Shown here in pieces: positions 7,173 through 15,854 of a stretch of DNA of 64,000 nt; positions within the stretch are counted from its first letter, which is position 1; each line of letters opens with the position of its first letter. Below the pieces are notes generated by a model, which saw only the letters and a program-made list of their open reading frames with translations, searched no databases and was not told where the DNA came from. Source of the DNA: Azospirillum sp. TSO22-1 (GTDB taxonomy: Bacteria; Pseudomonadota; Alphaproteobacteria; Azospirillales; Azospirillaceae); the NCBI RefSeq assembly GCF_003116015.1, contig NZ_LGQZ01000080.1, positions 1 through 64,000 on the forward strand, written 5' to 3'. A program made the position numbers and the translations under genes.

Positions 7173-8804
7173 TCACGGCCTTTCCCGGATTGCTTGGTCA
7201 CGCAGCTCGCGGCGGATGATCTTGCCGGTGGTGGTCATCGGCAGGGAGTCCACGAAGGCGATCTCCCGCGGGTACTCGTGCGCGGCGAGGCGAGTCTTTA
7301 CGTGCTCCTGGATGTCCCTGATCAGCTCCGGCCCCGGTTGGGTGCCTTCGTTCAGCACGACGAAGGCCTTGACGATCTCGGTGCGCAGCGGGTCGGGCAC
7401 GCCGACCACGGCGGCCATGCGCACCGCCGGGTGGGCGATCAGGCAGTCCTCGATCTCACCCGGGCCGATGCGGTAGCCGGCCGAGGTGATGACGTCGTCG
7501 GCGCGCCCGACGAAGCGGATGTAGCCCTCCTCGTCCAGCTCGCCCTGGTCGCCGGTGACCAGCCAGTCGCCGATGAATTTTTCCGCCGTCGCCCTGGGGT
7601 TTCCCCAGTACTCCAGGAACATCACCGGGTCCGGCCGGTGCACGGCGATGTGGCCGAGCGCGCCCGGCGGCAGCCGGTTGCCCTCGTCGTCGATGATGGC
7701 CACGTCGTGGCCGGGCGCCGGGCGGCCCATGATGCCGGGCTTCTCCGGCATGACCGCGGCGCAGGATGAGACGATCATGTTGCACTCGGTCTGGCCGTAG
7801 AACTCGTTGATGGTCAGCCCGAAGGTGCGGCGGCCCCAGTCCAGCAGTTCCCCCCCCAGCGTCTCGCCACCCGACGCGATGGAGCGCATGGAATAGGCGA
7901 AGCGCTCCTGTGGGTTCTCCACCGCCCGCATCATCTTCAGCGCGGTCGGCGGCAGGAAGGCGTTGCGCACGCCGAAGTCGGCGATCAGACGGAACGCCTC
8001 CTCGGCGTCGAACTTCTCGAAGCGGCGGGCGACCACGGCGACGCCGTGGTGCCACGCCGGCATCAGCACGTCCAGGAGCCCGCCGATCCACGCCCAGTCG
8101 GCCGGCGTCCAGATGCGGTCGCCCGGCTGCGGGAACAGGTCGTGCGAGATCTCGACGCCGGGCAGGTGCCCCAGCAGCACGCGGTGCGCGTGCAGCGCAC
8201 CCTTCGGCTGCCCGGTGGTGCCGGAGGTGTAGATGATCAGCGCCGGGTCGTCGGCCAGCGTGTCCACCGGCGTGAAGGCGTCGGACTGCTGCGCCACCAG
8301 GGCGTGGAAGTCGTGGAAGCCGCGCAGCGGCCCGTCGATGCACAGCACAACGCTTAAGCTCGGCAGCCGTTCCGCCAGCGCGGCGATCTTCTCCGCCCCG
8401 GCGGCGTCGGTGATCACCGCCCTGGCGCCGCAGTTGCCCAGCCGGTACTCCAGCGCATCGACGCCGAACAGGCCGAACAGCGGCACCGCGATAGCGCCCA
8501 TCTTGTAGACGGCGACGTGCGACACCGCGGTCTCCGGCGCCTGCGGCAGCAGGATGCCGACGCGGTCGCCGCGCTCCACGCCCAGCGCCCGCAGCAGGTT
8601 GGCGAGGCGGTTGGACTGGGCGCGGATGTCGGCGAAGCTGAACTCCTCCACCGTGCCGTCACGGCGCTTGTGGATCAGCGCGGTACGGCCGGGGTCGCAC
8701 TCGGCCCACTTGTCGCAGACATCGACGCCGATGTTGTAACGCTCCGGCACGTCCCAGCGGAAACGCGCGGTGATCTCGGCATGGCTCGCCCCGTGCGGCA
8801 GCAT
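7173..8804 (-). CDS. acyl-CoA synthetase (AMP-forming; acetyl- or medium-chain acyl-CoA ligase type)
   Basis: A 543-aa adenylate-forming enzyme. It shows the P-loop YTSGTTGQPKG (about residue 190), the A5 motif YGQTE, the A7 TGD and A8 RADDVI motifs, and the adenylation lysine in TTTGKIIRREL near the C-terminus. It activates a carboxylic acid to an acyl-AMP and then to the CoA thioester; the family includes acetate, propionate, medium-chain and benzoate activators and sequence alone does not settle the substrate. Lying between livF and the livKHMG genes, it may activate the compound imported by that transporter, which is inference. Confidence 0.87.
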   Translation of the reverse strand: MLPHGASHAEITARFRWDVPERYNIGVDVCDKWAECDPGRTALIHKRRDGTVEEFSFADIRAQSNRLANLLRALGVERGDRVGILLPQAPETAVSHVAVYKMGAIAVPLFGLFGVDALEYRLGNCGARAVITDAAGAEKIAALAERLPSLSVVLCIDGPLRGFHDFHALVAQQSDAFTPVDTLADDPALIIYTSGTTGQPKGALHAHRVLLGHLPGVEISHDLFPQPGDRIWTPADWAWIGGLLDVLMPAWHHGVAVVARRFEKFDAEEAFRLIADFGVRNAFLPPTALKMMRAVENPQERFAYSMRSIASGGETLGGELLDWGRRTFGLTINEFYGQTECNMIVSSCAAVMPEKPGIMGRPAPGHDVAIIDDEGNRLPPGALGHIAVHRPDPVMFLEYWGNPRATAEKFIGDWLVTGDQGELDEEGYIRFVGRADDVITSAGYRIGPGEIEDCLIAHPAVRMAAVVGVPDPLRTEIVKAFVVLNEGTQPGPELIRDIQEHVKTRLAAHEYPREIAFVDSLPMTTTGKIIRRELRDQAIRERP

Positions 8805-8883
8805 GCGGTTCCCTCCCCAGGGTGATTCTTCTTTCGGACGGGGAGCTTACGACCGAACCGCACGCTGCGCCAGACACCTGTCC

Positions 8884-9339
8884 TCAGCCGGTCAGCGCCT
8901 CGAGCAGCGGGTGCGGCTTGGCAGAGAACGGATTGACGACGGTGAGCCCCCGCCATGTGAAACCGTCCTGCATGTCCTCCGAGAGGAGCAGGCGGCATCC
9001 GGCCTCGGCGGCCGCGGAGACGACGACCGCGTCCCAGATCGACAGCTTATGGTCGGCGGCCAAGTCGATGGCCGCCATCATGACCGTGGCCGTCGTATCG
9101 GACTGCGGATACAGGTCACGCCACGTCATGATCGCACGGCTCGCGTCGGCGACGGGGCGTTTCGCCTTGCCAACGAGCACCCGATACAGTTCCCCCAGGA
9201 CCTGGGTCGGCAGGACGACGCCATCGGCGGGCAGCGCGTCGAGCAGCCCATGCACCCGGACCGGCTTTTCGACGTCACCGGGAAGGAACGCGATGCCCTC
9301 GGCGTAGACCAGGATGTTTGTGTCGAGCGCGATCAGCAC
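8884..9339 (-). CDS. PIN-domain ribonuclease toxin (VapC-like)
   Basis: A 151-aa PIN protein with the four acidic residues of the Mg-dependent active site: D6 (ALDTNIL), E50 (LGELYRVL), D103 (IWDAVVVSAA) and D122 (LLSEDM). VapC toxins cleave tRNA or rRNA. The gene starts 3 nt after the stop of the upstream antitoxin gene, the usual antitoxin-first order. The C-terminal WRGLTVVNPF matches the last strand of PIN domains. Confidence 0.85.
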   Translation of the reverse strand: MLIALDTNILVYAEGIAFLPGDVEKPVRVHGLLDALPADGVVLPTQVLGELYRVLVGKAKRPVADASRAIMTWRDLYPQSDTTATVMMAAIDLAADHKLSIWDAVVVSAAAEAGCRLLLSEDMQDGFTWRGLTVVNPFSAKPHPLLEALTG

Positions 9340-9342
9340 GGC

Positions 9343-9585
9343 TCACTCGTCGTACAACTCGTCCCGGTTCCAGCGATGGCCGATGACCTGCACCGGCTGC
9401 TCGCGCAGGCGGGCCATCAACGTGCCCTTGGCCGCTTCGGCCAAGGCGCCGCTTTGCTTGGCCGGCACGATCCTGGCGACCGGCGTTCCGTGCGACGTCA
9501 CCACGTAGGAGCGTCCCTCCTTCACGTGCCGCAAGATTTGCGAGAAGTTTCGATTGGCGTCGGCAGCCGACACGGCTTCTTCCAT
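9343..9585 (-). CDS. type II antitoxin, Phd/YefM family
   Basis: An 80-aa protein beginning MEEAVSAADANRNFSQILRH, the Phd/YefM pattern: a short strand, a helix, then VKEGRSYVVTSHGTPVARIVP forming the DNA-binding and dimer fold. The C-terminal 30 residues should be the toxin-neutralising tail. Paired with a PIN toxin, it should repress its own promoter and neutralise the toxin. Upstream (9586-9610) there is a short AT-containing stretch with GTAGTGAAATTACCTAC, an imperfect dyad that could be the operator. Confidence 0.83.
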   Translation of the reverse strand: MEEAVSAADANRNFSQILRHVKEGRSYVVTSHGTPVARIVPAKQSGALAEAAKGTLMARLREQPVQVIGHRWNRDELYDE

Positions 9586-9662
9586 CGCCCGCCCCAGTGT
9601 GTAGTGAAATTACCTACATCAGGATGGTGAGGACCGCGCCGGCTGTCAACCAGGGATGCTTG

Positions 9663-11381
9663 CTACGCCGCCTTCACCGCGGACAGGAACAGCTCCACCT
9701 TCGACTTCAGCACGCCGGCTTGGCTCGACAGCGTGTCGGCGGCGCCGAGCACCTGGTGCGCGGCGGACCCGGTGTCGGTGGCGGCGCGGTTGACGCCGAC
9801 GATGTTGCTCGATACCTCCTGCGTGCCCTGCGCCGCCTGCTGGATGTTGCGGGCGATCTCCTGCGTCGCCGCCTGCTGCTCCTCCACCGCGGCGGCGATG
9901 GTGCCGGAGACATCGCTGATCCGGCGGATGGTCTCCATGATGGCGCCGATCGACGACACCGCGCCCTGCGCCTCGTCCTGGATCGAGGTCACCTTGGCGG
10001 CGATCTCGTCGGTGGCGCGGGTGGTCTGGTCGGCCAGCGCCTTCACTTCGCTCGCCACCACGGCGAAGCCCTTGCCCATGTCGCCGGCGCGCGCCGCCTC
10101 GATGGTGGCGTTGAGCGCCAGCAGCCGGGTCTGCGCGGCAATCTGCATGATCAGGTCGATGACCTTGGCGATCTCCTCCGACGCCGAGGCGAGGCCGCGC
10201 ATCGACTCGTCCGCCCGGCCAGCCTGCGCCACCGCCTCGCCGGCGATGGTGGCGGACTGCGCGACCTGCCGGCTGATCTCCAGCACTGAGGCGGCCAGTT
10301 CCTCCGTCGCGGTGGCGACGGTCTGCACGTTGGCCGAGGTCTGCTCCGACGCCGCGGCGACGGCGGTGGACTGGCGGGTCGTCTGCTCGGCGGTGGCGGA
10401 CAGCTGGCCGGCGGTCGCCTGCATCTGCACGGCGGCGGCGGAGACCGAGCCCAGCACCTCGCCGCTGTCGCGGTCGAAGCGGCCGGTCAGCTCCTCGATG
10501 GCGCGGGCGCGGCGCTCGCGCTCGGCCTGCTCGGCACGCTCGCGCTCGGCGGCCTCGCGGGCGGCGACCATGCCGTCCTTGAAGACCAGCACCGCCTGCG
10601 CCATCACGCCGACCTCGTCGCGCCGGCCAACCGCCGGGATCGGCGTCGCGTAGTCGCCGCCGGCCAGCCGCTTCATCGCCTCGGTCATCGCAGCGAGCGG
10701 CCGGACGATGGAGCGCCCGGTCACCAGCACCGCCACCCCGGCAATCAACAGGCCCAGTGCCAGCATGCCCGCCTGCATCAGCATCAGCCGGTCGGCGGCG
10801 CTGGTCATGCCAGCGGCGTCGGCTTCCAGCAGAGAGCGCTGGCGGTCGGTGATGCCGTCCACCGGCTGGCCCGCCGCATCCTTGCCGCCGTCGAGCAGCA
10901 GCTTCAGCCGGGTCGCACGCGGCAGTGCCTCTTCGGCCAGAATCCTGATGGAACGGTCGCGCTCGCCGGCGGTCGCCGCGGCCTCGGCGCCGTCCTGCAC
11001 CGTGCGCAGCTCGTCGAGCAGCGGCCTCACCTCGGCCCAGGCGCGCCGGTTGGCCTCGGAGGTCCAGGACACCGACAGCCGGTCCATCTCGGTGCGCAGG
11101 CGGCCGATCTCCGCCCAGGCCTCGGCCCGCTCGGCGCGCAACGCCGGGGCCCCGGTCAGCAGGAAGCCGCGCATGGCGGCCAGCGAGCCGTTCAGGTTCG
11201 CGTAGATCCCGTCGCTCGCCAGCGCGGTGGGCATGCGCATGTCGGCGATCCGGGTCGCCATCGTCTTGCCGCCGTTGGCCAGCATCAGCGCCACGGCGAC
11301 GTTCACCACCAGCAGCACGATCACCGCAGCAAAGCCGATCATCAGGCGTCGGCCAATTCGCAGGTTGTTGTACCAGCTCAT
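9663..11381 (-). CDS. methyl-accepting chemotaxis protein
   Basis: A 572-aa chemoreceptor: cytoplasmic tail MSWYNNLRIGRR, TM1 about 14-34, a periplasmic four-helix-bundle sensor of about 150 residues, TM2 about 190-212, HAMP to about 265, then the signalling coiled coil with the conserved tip around EVKALADQTTRATDEIAAKV. It relays a periplasmic signal to CheA/CheW. The ATG at 11381 is chosen over GTG at 11387 because GGGAG sits 9 nt before it. It lies directly downstream of the liv operon on the same strand, so it could sense the same ligand class. Confidence 0.9.
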   Translation of the reverse strand: MSWYNNLRIGRRLMIGFAAVIVLLVVNVAVALMLANGGKTMATRIADMRMPTALASDGIYANLNGSLAAMRGFLLTGAPALRAERAEAWAEIGRLRTEMDRLSVSWTSEANRRAWAEVRPLLDELRTVQDGAEAAATAGERDRSIRILAEEALPRATRLKLLLDGGKDAAGQPVDGITDRQRSLLEADAAGMTSAADRLMLMQAGMLALGLLIAGVAVLVTGRSIVRPLAAMTEAMKRLAGGDYATPIPAVGRRDEVGVMAQAVLVFKDGMVAAREAAERERAEQAERERRARAIEELTGRFDRDSGEVLGSVSAAAVQMQATAGQLSATAEQTTRQSTAVAAASEQTSANVQTVATATEELAASVLEISRQVAQSATIAGEAVAQAGRADESMRGLASASEEIAKVIDLIMQIAAQTRLLALNATIEAARAGDMGKGFAVVASEVKALADQTTRATDEIAAKVTSIQDEAQGAVSSIGAIMETIRRISDVSGTIAAAVEEQQAATQEIARNIQQAAQGTQEVSSNIVGVNRAATDTGSAAHQVLGAADTLSSQAGVLKSKVELFLSAVKAA

Positions 11382-11548
11382 TCGCACTCTCCCATCTCTC
11401 GCGCGCCGGGTTTGGTATTATTCGTTTCGGCGTAGGGCCAGGATGGGAGGCACTCCCTTAACAGAGCGTTTCGCTAAGGTACCGGGCGGCGCTCAATTTT
11501 AAGACTTTTTGCGTCTTTTATGTGCAGAACGCACAAAAAGACGGCTTA

Positions 11549-11564
11549 TTCGCCGAGCGGCGAA
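11549..11564 (-). terminator. candidate terminator hairpin after livG
   Basis: On the minus strand a 7-bp stem (TTCGCCG-CT-CGGCGAA) is followed some 8 nt later by CTTTTTG, and a second imperfect hairpin follows. The offset U-run makes this a weak prediction for the 3' end of the liv operon. Confidence 0.35.
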
Positions 11565-11584
11565 ACACCCTTACGAATGCAGGG

Positions 11585-12310
11585 TCAAAGGCTTTCCGCG
11601 CCGAGGTAGGATTCGATCACCCGCGGGTCGGCGGTGACGTCGGCCGGAGTTCCCTCGGCGATCTTCTCGCCGTGGTCGAGCACAACGACATGGTCGGACA
11701 GCGCCATCACCGCCCGCATCACGTGCTCGATCATCAGGATGGTCAGTCCCTCGCGGCGGTTGAGGTCGCGCAGCACCTCGACCATGCGGTCGACCTCGGT
11801 GGGCCGCAGGCCGGCCAGCACCTCGTCCAGCAGCAGCAGCGTCGGCCTGGTCGCCAGCGCCCGGGCCACCTCCAGCCGCTTGCGGTCGGGCAGGGTCAGG
11901 CTGCGCGCCGGGCGGAAGGACTGCTCGGCGAGACCCAGGCGCTCCAGCACGCCGCGGGCGATGCGCCGCGCGGTGTCGACCGAACGCTCGCGGGCCAGCG
12001 CGCCGACCACCACGTTCTCCTCCACCGTCAGGTCGCCGAACGGCTTGACGATCTGGAAGGTGCGGCCGATGCCGGCGGCGCAGACCTGGTGCGGCTTCAG
12101 GCCGGTGATCGGCCGGCCGTCCAGGCGGACGCTGCCCTCGTTGGGCGGGAAGACGCCGGCGATCAGGTTGAAGGTGGTGGTCTTGCCCGCCCCGTTCGGC
12201 CCGATCAGCGCGACGATGCCCCCCTTCGGCACCGCGAAGCCGACGTTCGACACCGCACGCAGGCCGCGGAAGCGCTTCGACAGGCCCTCGACCTCCAGCA
12301 GCGCGGTCAT
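11585..12310 (-). CDS. livG: branched-chain amino acid-type ABC transporter ATPase LivG
   Basis: A 241-aa ABC ATPase. Walker A is GPNGAGKTT, and GRTFQIVKPFGDLTVEENV is the LivG Q-loop region. The signature is LTLPDRKRLEVARAL instead of the usual LSGGQ or LSYGQ, and Walker B ends DEVLAGL instead of DEPAAG; I know this variant from a subgroup of LivG proteins. It pairs with LivF to drive the LivHM channel. The start codon overlaps the livM stop (ATGA). With no adjacent livF, the partner is presumably the gene at 4700-5404. Confidence 0.9.
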   Translation of the reverse strand: MTALLEVEGLSKRFRGLRAVSNVGFAVPKGGIVALIGPNGAGKTTTFNLIAGVFPPNEGSVRLDGRPITGLKPHQVCAAGIGRTFQIVKPFGDLTVEENVVVGALARERSVDTARRIARGVLERLGLAEQSFRPARSLTLPDRKRLEVARALATRPTLLLLDEVLAGLRPTEVDRMVEVLRDLNRREGLTILMIEHVMRAVMALSDHVVVLDHGEKIAEGTPADVTADPRVIESYLGAESL

Positions 12311-13278
12311 TGCGGCCCTCGCACCAGCTTGAGGCGGCGCGACAGCCACGGCCACACGCCCTCCGGCCGGAAGACGATGATCGCCACCAGCGCGGCGCCG
12401 TAGAACAGCTGCTTCAGGCCCGGCAGGTCGATGCCCAGCGCGCCGATGGCGCCGGTCAGCGCCTCACCCATCGGCGTCAGGATGAAGGCGCCGAGGATCG
12501 GACCGAACAGCGTGCCGATGCCGCCGACGATGGCCGGCAGGATGATCTCGATGGAGCGGCCCATGGAGAACACCTGCTCCGGAAACAGGTTGTTGAAGTA
12601 GAAGGCCTGGAACACGCCGCCCAGCGCGGTCAGCGCGGCGGACACCACCACCGCCTTGATGCGGGCGCGGAACAGATCCACACCCACCGCCTCGGCGGCC
12701 TCGGCGTCCTCGCGGATCGCCAGCCACTGGTAGCCGAGGCGCGAGTGCAGCAGCACCTTGGCCAGCGCAAACGCCAGCAGCACCAGCGCCAAAATGACGT
12801 AGTAGAACAGCACCGGCGCGCCGCGCAGGTTCAGCGGGTCGCTGCCGCCCACCGGCAGGAACAGCCCGCCCGATCCGCCCAGCCAGCCGATGTGGTCAAA
12901 GCCGATGCGCGCCACCTCGGCGAAGGCGATGGTCAGCAGCGCGAAGTGCACGCCGCGCACGCCGAAGCGGAAGCCCAGGAAGCCGATGAACGCCCCCGCC
13001 GCCGCTGCCAGCGCCACGCCGACGAACAACCCTAGCCACGGCCCTATCCCGAAATGCACGAACAGCGCCGCGCTGGCGTACGCCCCCAGGCCGACATACA
13101 GCGCGTGCCCGAGCGACAGCAGGCCGGAGAAGCCCATCATCACGTTCCACGCCTGGCCGACGTAGGCGAACCACAGGACCGTGGTCAGCACCGACAGCAC
13201 GTAGCTGTCCGCCACCAGCGGCGCCGCCAGCAGCGCCGCCAGCAGCACCCCGGCGAGCGCCATCGCCCGCGCCGTCAT
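12307..13278 (-). CDS. livM: branched-chain amino acid-type ABC transporter permease LivM
   Basis: A 323-aa protein with about ten membrane segments. GFSGLLSLGHALYVGLGAYA near residue 50 and the AIREDAEAAEAVGVD loop near 190 are LivM hallmarks; the latter couples to the ATPase. It forms the translocation path with LivH. ATG at 13278 overlaps the livH stop codon; a GTG one codon upstream (13281) is also usable. The third gene of livH-M-G, with overlaps indicating translational coupling. Confidence 0.9.
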   Translation of the reverse strand: MTARAMALAGVLLAALLAAPLVADSYVLSVLTTVLWFAYVGQAWNVMMGFSGLLSLGHALYVGLGAYASAALFVHFGIGPWLGLFVGVALAAAAGAFIGFLGFRFGVRGVHFALLTIAFAEVARIGFDHIGWLGGSGGLFLPVGGSDPLNLRGAPVLFYYVILALVLLAFALAKVLLHSRLGYQWLAIREDAEAAEAVGVDLFRARIKAVVVSAALTALGGVFQAFYFNNLFPEQVFSMGRSIEIILPAIVGGIGTLFGPILGAFILTPMGEALTGAIGALGIDLPGLKQLFYGAALVAIIVFRPEGVWPWLSRRLKLVRGPQ

Positions 13279-14147
13279 CACGAGCGCCTCCCCAGCAGGC
13301 CCTGCGGCCGCAGCAGCAGCACGACGATCAGCACGACGTAGCTGAACAGCGCCTTCAGCGACGGCATCAGCAGGAAGCCGGCCAGCGCCTCCGACACCCC
13401 GATCAGCACGCCGCCCAGCAGCGCGCCGGGCAGGCTGCCCAGGCCGCCGACGATGACGATGATGAAGGACAGGAGCGTGTATTCCGGCGCCAGCTGCGGT
13501 CGCGCCTCGACCACCAGGGTCAGCAGCGCCCCGGCGATGCCGACCACCGCGGCGCCGATGCCGAAGGTCAGCGCGTACAGGCCGTCGATGTTCAAGCCGA
13601 CGACGCGGGCGCCCAGCGGGTTGTCGGCGCAGGCGCGGATCGCCTTGCCGGTGCGGCTGAAGCGGAAGAAGGCGAACAGCACCGCCGCCACAGCGATGGC
13701 GCCGAGGCCCGCGTAGGTGCGGGTGGCGTCCTGGTGGAACGGCCCGATCTCGAAGACGTCGAAGACGTACGGCACCATGACGCCGCGCGAGTCCGGCCCG
13801 AACACCATCAGCAGCAGGTTCAGCACGATGGTGGCGATGCCCAGCAGCAGGATGAACTGCATGTGCTCCGGCCGCTCGACGAACTTGTTGACCAGCCCGC
13901 GCTGCAGCGCCCAGCCGAAGACGAACAGCACCGCCGCGACCAGCGGCGCCGAAAGGATGGGATCGAGCCCCAGGGCGCCGAACAGCAGCACGGCGCCGTA
14001 CATGCCGGCGACCATCATCTCGCCGTGCGCGAAGTTGACGACGCGCACCACGCCGAAGATGACCGACAGCCCCAGCGCCGCCAGCCCGTACACCAGGCCG
14101 GTGAGCAGCCCCGAGGCCACGATGTTGAGGAGGAGGGCGAGAGTCAT
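13278..14147 (-). CDS. livH: branched-chain amino acid-type ABC transporter permease LivH
   Basis: A 289-aa membrane protein with about eight helices. The LivH signatures are GLAALGLSVIFGVVRVVNFA near the N-terminus, the coupling loop RTGKAIRACADNPLGARVVG near 190 and GSLPGALLGGVLIG near the C-terminus. The ATG at 14147 is chosen so that the protein starts at the first membrane helix (MTLALLLNIVASGLLTGLVY); the longer frame adds a basic, non-conserved stretch. Downstream genes livM and livG overlap it in sequence; a 53-aa ORF lies just upstream. Confidence 0.9.
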   Translation of the reverse strand: MTLALLLNIVASGLLTGLVYGLAALGLSVIFGVVRVVNFAHGEMMVAGMYGAVLLFGALGLDPILSAPLVAAVLFVFGWALQRGLVNKFVERPEHMQFILLLGIATIVLNLLLMVFGPDSRGVMVPYVFDVFEIGPFHQDATRTYAGLGAIAVAAVLFAFFRFSRTGKAIRACADNPLGARVVGLNIDGLYALTFGIGAAVVGIAGALLTLVVEARPQLAPEYTLLSFIIVIVGGLGSLPGALLGGVLIGVSEALAGFLLMPSLKALFSYVVLIVVLLLRPQGLLGRRS

Positions 14148-14178
14148 GGACCGCCGGACCGTGAATTCCGGTCTGCGG

Positions 14179-14340
14179 TTACCAGTCCTTCGAGGGGCAG
14201 GCAAGCGCCATCTTCACCGGCGCAGGCTCGGGGCGCGGCTCGACACCGGCGTACTCGAACCAGGGGTGCCGCGGCTTCGCCATCGGCGCGTCGTCTTCCG
14301 CCTCGACGCCCGCGTCGAGCCAGGGGTCGTCCTCGAACAT
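14179..14340 (-). CDS. 53-aa acidic small protein inside the liv operon
   Basis: A short frame on the operon strand between livK and livH, beginning MFEDDPWLDAGVEAEDDAP and ending MALACPSKDW before TAA. Nearly every codon ends in G or C, as in the neighbouring real genes. It contains an imperfect internal duplication, DPWLDAGVE and HPWFEYAGVE. There is no signal peptide or membrane helix. I do not recognise it. The Shine-Dalgarno is weak (AGG about 10 nt upstream). It might be a small subunit or regulator of the transporter, or a non-functional frame. Confidence 0.5.
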   Translation of the reverse strand: MFEDDPWLDAGVEAEDDAPMAKPRHPWFEYAGVEPRPEPAPVKMALACPSKDW

Positions 14341-14412
14341 GATGGCTGGCCTGTGGTTCCGGTAGGATCTCAGGAACCAACGCGGCCAAGTGCGAACTTA
14401 TTCCACGGCTGA

Positions 14413-14504
14413 CTTGCCCCCACCCCTGACCCCTCCCCCGCTTCGCAGGGGAGGGGAAAAAGCTCCTCCCCTGCGAAGCGGGGGGAGGTTGGGAGGGGGG
14501 CAAG
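14413..14504. repeat. GC-rich long hairpin repeat (family A)
   Basis: Starts CTTGCCCCCACCC and ends with the near-complement GGGAGGGGGGCAAG. Each half also folds on itself (CCCCCGCTTCGCAGGGG). A close relative is at 48461-48545, and half copies occur at 25238-25285 and 25427-25482. It lies between livK and the 53-aa ORF, so it is probably transcribed inside the liv operon and could tune expression of the downstream genes. Confidence 0.7.
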
Positions 14505-14517
14505 AGTCACGGCGCTC

Positions 14518-14531
14518 ATGCGACGCCGCAT
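14518..14531. other. near-match to the putative parS palindrome
   Basis: ATGCGACGCCGCAT differs at one central position from the ATGCGACGTCGCAT sites at 40244, 41848, 46804 and 62509. It lacks the flanking T shared by the four exact sites. It may be a weak ParB site or chance. Confidence 0.3.
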
Positions 14532-14532
14532 A

Positions 14533-15780
14533 CTACGTCCGCTTCGCCCAGCCCGGCATCGGGAACACCGGGTCCATCTCGGCGGACTCCTTGGGCAGCA
14601 CCACCGTCGGCCGCTGGTTGCGGTTCTGCACGCAGGCCGAGGCGAGGTTGACGTTCTGCCCCTTGGCGTCGAAGGTGATCGCCGGGCCGACCATCATCTT
14701 GTCCTTCAGGTTGGTCTGGCGCAGCGCCTGCAGCATCGGCTCCGACGCGGCCGAGCCGGCGCGCTTGAAGGCGTCGGCGGCGACCAGGATGGCCTCCAGC
14801 GTGAAGGCGACGTTGAAGGCGTAGCCCTCGAAGCGGTCGTTCGGGTACTGCTTCTTGAAGGCGGCGGCGACACGCTGCGTCAGCTCGGCCTTCGGGTCGT
14901 ACCAGGGCAGGTTGGTGATGGCGAAGTCCACGTACTTGCCCAGCGCCTTGTAGGTCTGCTCGTCATACAGGCCCGGCGAGCCGGGGGAGACGATGCCCAT
15001 CGGCTCCCAGCGCTGCTTGACCATCTCCTTGACCATCATGATGGCGTCGGCGGCGCGGGTGGTGACGATGGCGAGGTCGGCGCCGGTCGCCTTGGCCTTG
15101 GTCACCTCGATGGACAGGTCCTGCGCCTTCGGGTCGTAGGCGATCGAATCGACGATCTGGAACGGCATGTCCAGCTTGGGGAACAGGGCGTCCAGCGCCT
15201 TCTTGTTGGCCATGCCGAAGGTGTCATTGGCGTGCAGGAACACCGCGCTCTTCGGCGTCGCCCCGGTCGCCTTGAACAGGTCCTTCATCAGCGCCAGACC
15301 GTTGGTGACCAGCATGGTCGAGGTCGGGAAGTTACGGAACACCGTCTTGTAGCCCTGCTCGGTCAGGCCGTCGGCGGCGGCGATGTTCATCACCAGGGGA
15401 ATGCCGCGCTGCTCGCAGACCTGGGCGGCGGCGGCGGTCTGGCCGCTGTCGAAGGCGCCGACGATGACGTTGGCGCCGTCGTTGATCAGCTTCTCGGTGC
15501 GCGAGCGCGCCACGTCCGGGCTCGATTCGGTGTCGGCCGACAGGATCTCCACCTTGTAGCCGAGGTCGCCCAGCACCGCCGGCGCGATGTCGGCGCCGCG
15601 CTGGCAGGCCTGCCCCGCCTGCGCCAGATGGCCGGAGCGCGGCAGCAGCACACCGATCTTCAGCGCCGCGCCCTGCGCGAACACCGGCGCCTTGCCGAAG
15701 GCGGTGAGCGCACCGGCGGCGACGGCGGCCTGTCCGAGCTGGCGGCGGGTGAGGCCGATGCGGGGGAATCGGGTGGTCAT
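14533..15780 (-). CDS. livK: branched-chain amino acid-type ABC transporter substrate-binding protein LivK
   Basis: A 415-aa periplasmic type I binding protein. The first 36 residues form a signal peptide with a twin-arginine-like LTRRQLGQAA stretch and an AFA-type cleavage site (VFAQGA). The mature part begins LKIGVLLPRSGHLAQAGQA, the usual LivK opening, and has the hinge regions around FRNFPTST and PGLYDEQTYKAL. It captures the substrate and delivers it to LivHM; the ligand could be an amino acid or an aromatic or dicarboxylic acid. GGGAG lies 9 nt before ATG 15780. First gene of the operon livK-orf53-livHMG. Confidence 0.9.
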   Translation of the reverse strand: MTTRFPRIGLTRRQLGQAAVAAGALTAFGKAPVFAQGAALKIGVLLPRSGHLAQAGQACQRGADIAPAVLGDLGYKVEILSADTESSPDVARSRTEKLINDGANVIVGAFDSGQTAAAAQVCEQRGIPLVMNIAAADGLTEQGYKTVFRNFPTSTMLVTNGLALMKDLFKATGATPKSAVFLHANDTFGMANKKALDALFPKLDMPFQIVDSIAYDPKAQDLSIEVTKAKATGADLAIVTTRAADAIMMVKEMVKQRWEPMGIVSPGSPGLYDEQTYKALGKYVDFAITNLPWYDPKAELTQRVAAAFKKQYPNDRFEGYAFNVAFTLEAILVAADAFKRAGSAASEPMLQALRQTNLKDKMMVGPAITFDAKGQNVNLASACVQNRNQRPTVVLPKESAEMDPVFPMPGWAKRT

Positions 15781-15854
15781 GAGCGCGTCTCCCTGGGGGG
15801 CTTTTCTTCGAGGGCCCAAGGATTTCCCGATCCGGCCGGCGTGTCAAAGCCTTA

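Noticed and set aside
14413..14504. Intrinsic terminator of livK
   Set aside because: The long stem has no U-tract in the operon direction and matches a dispersed repeat family.
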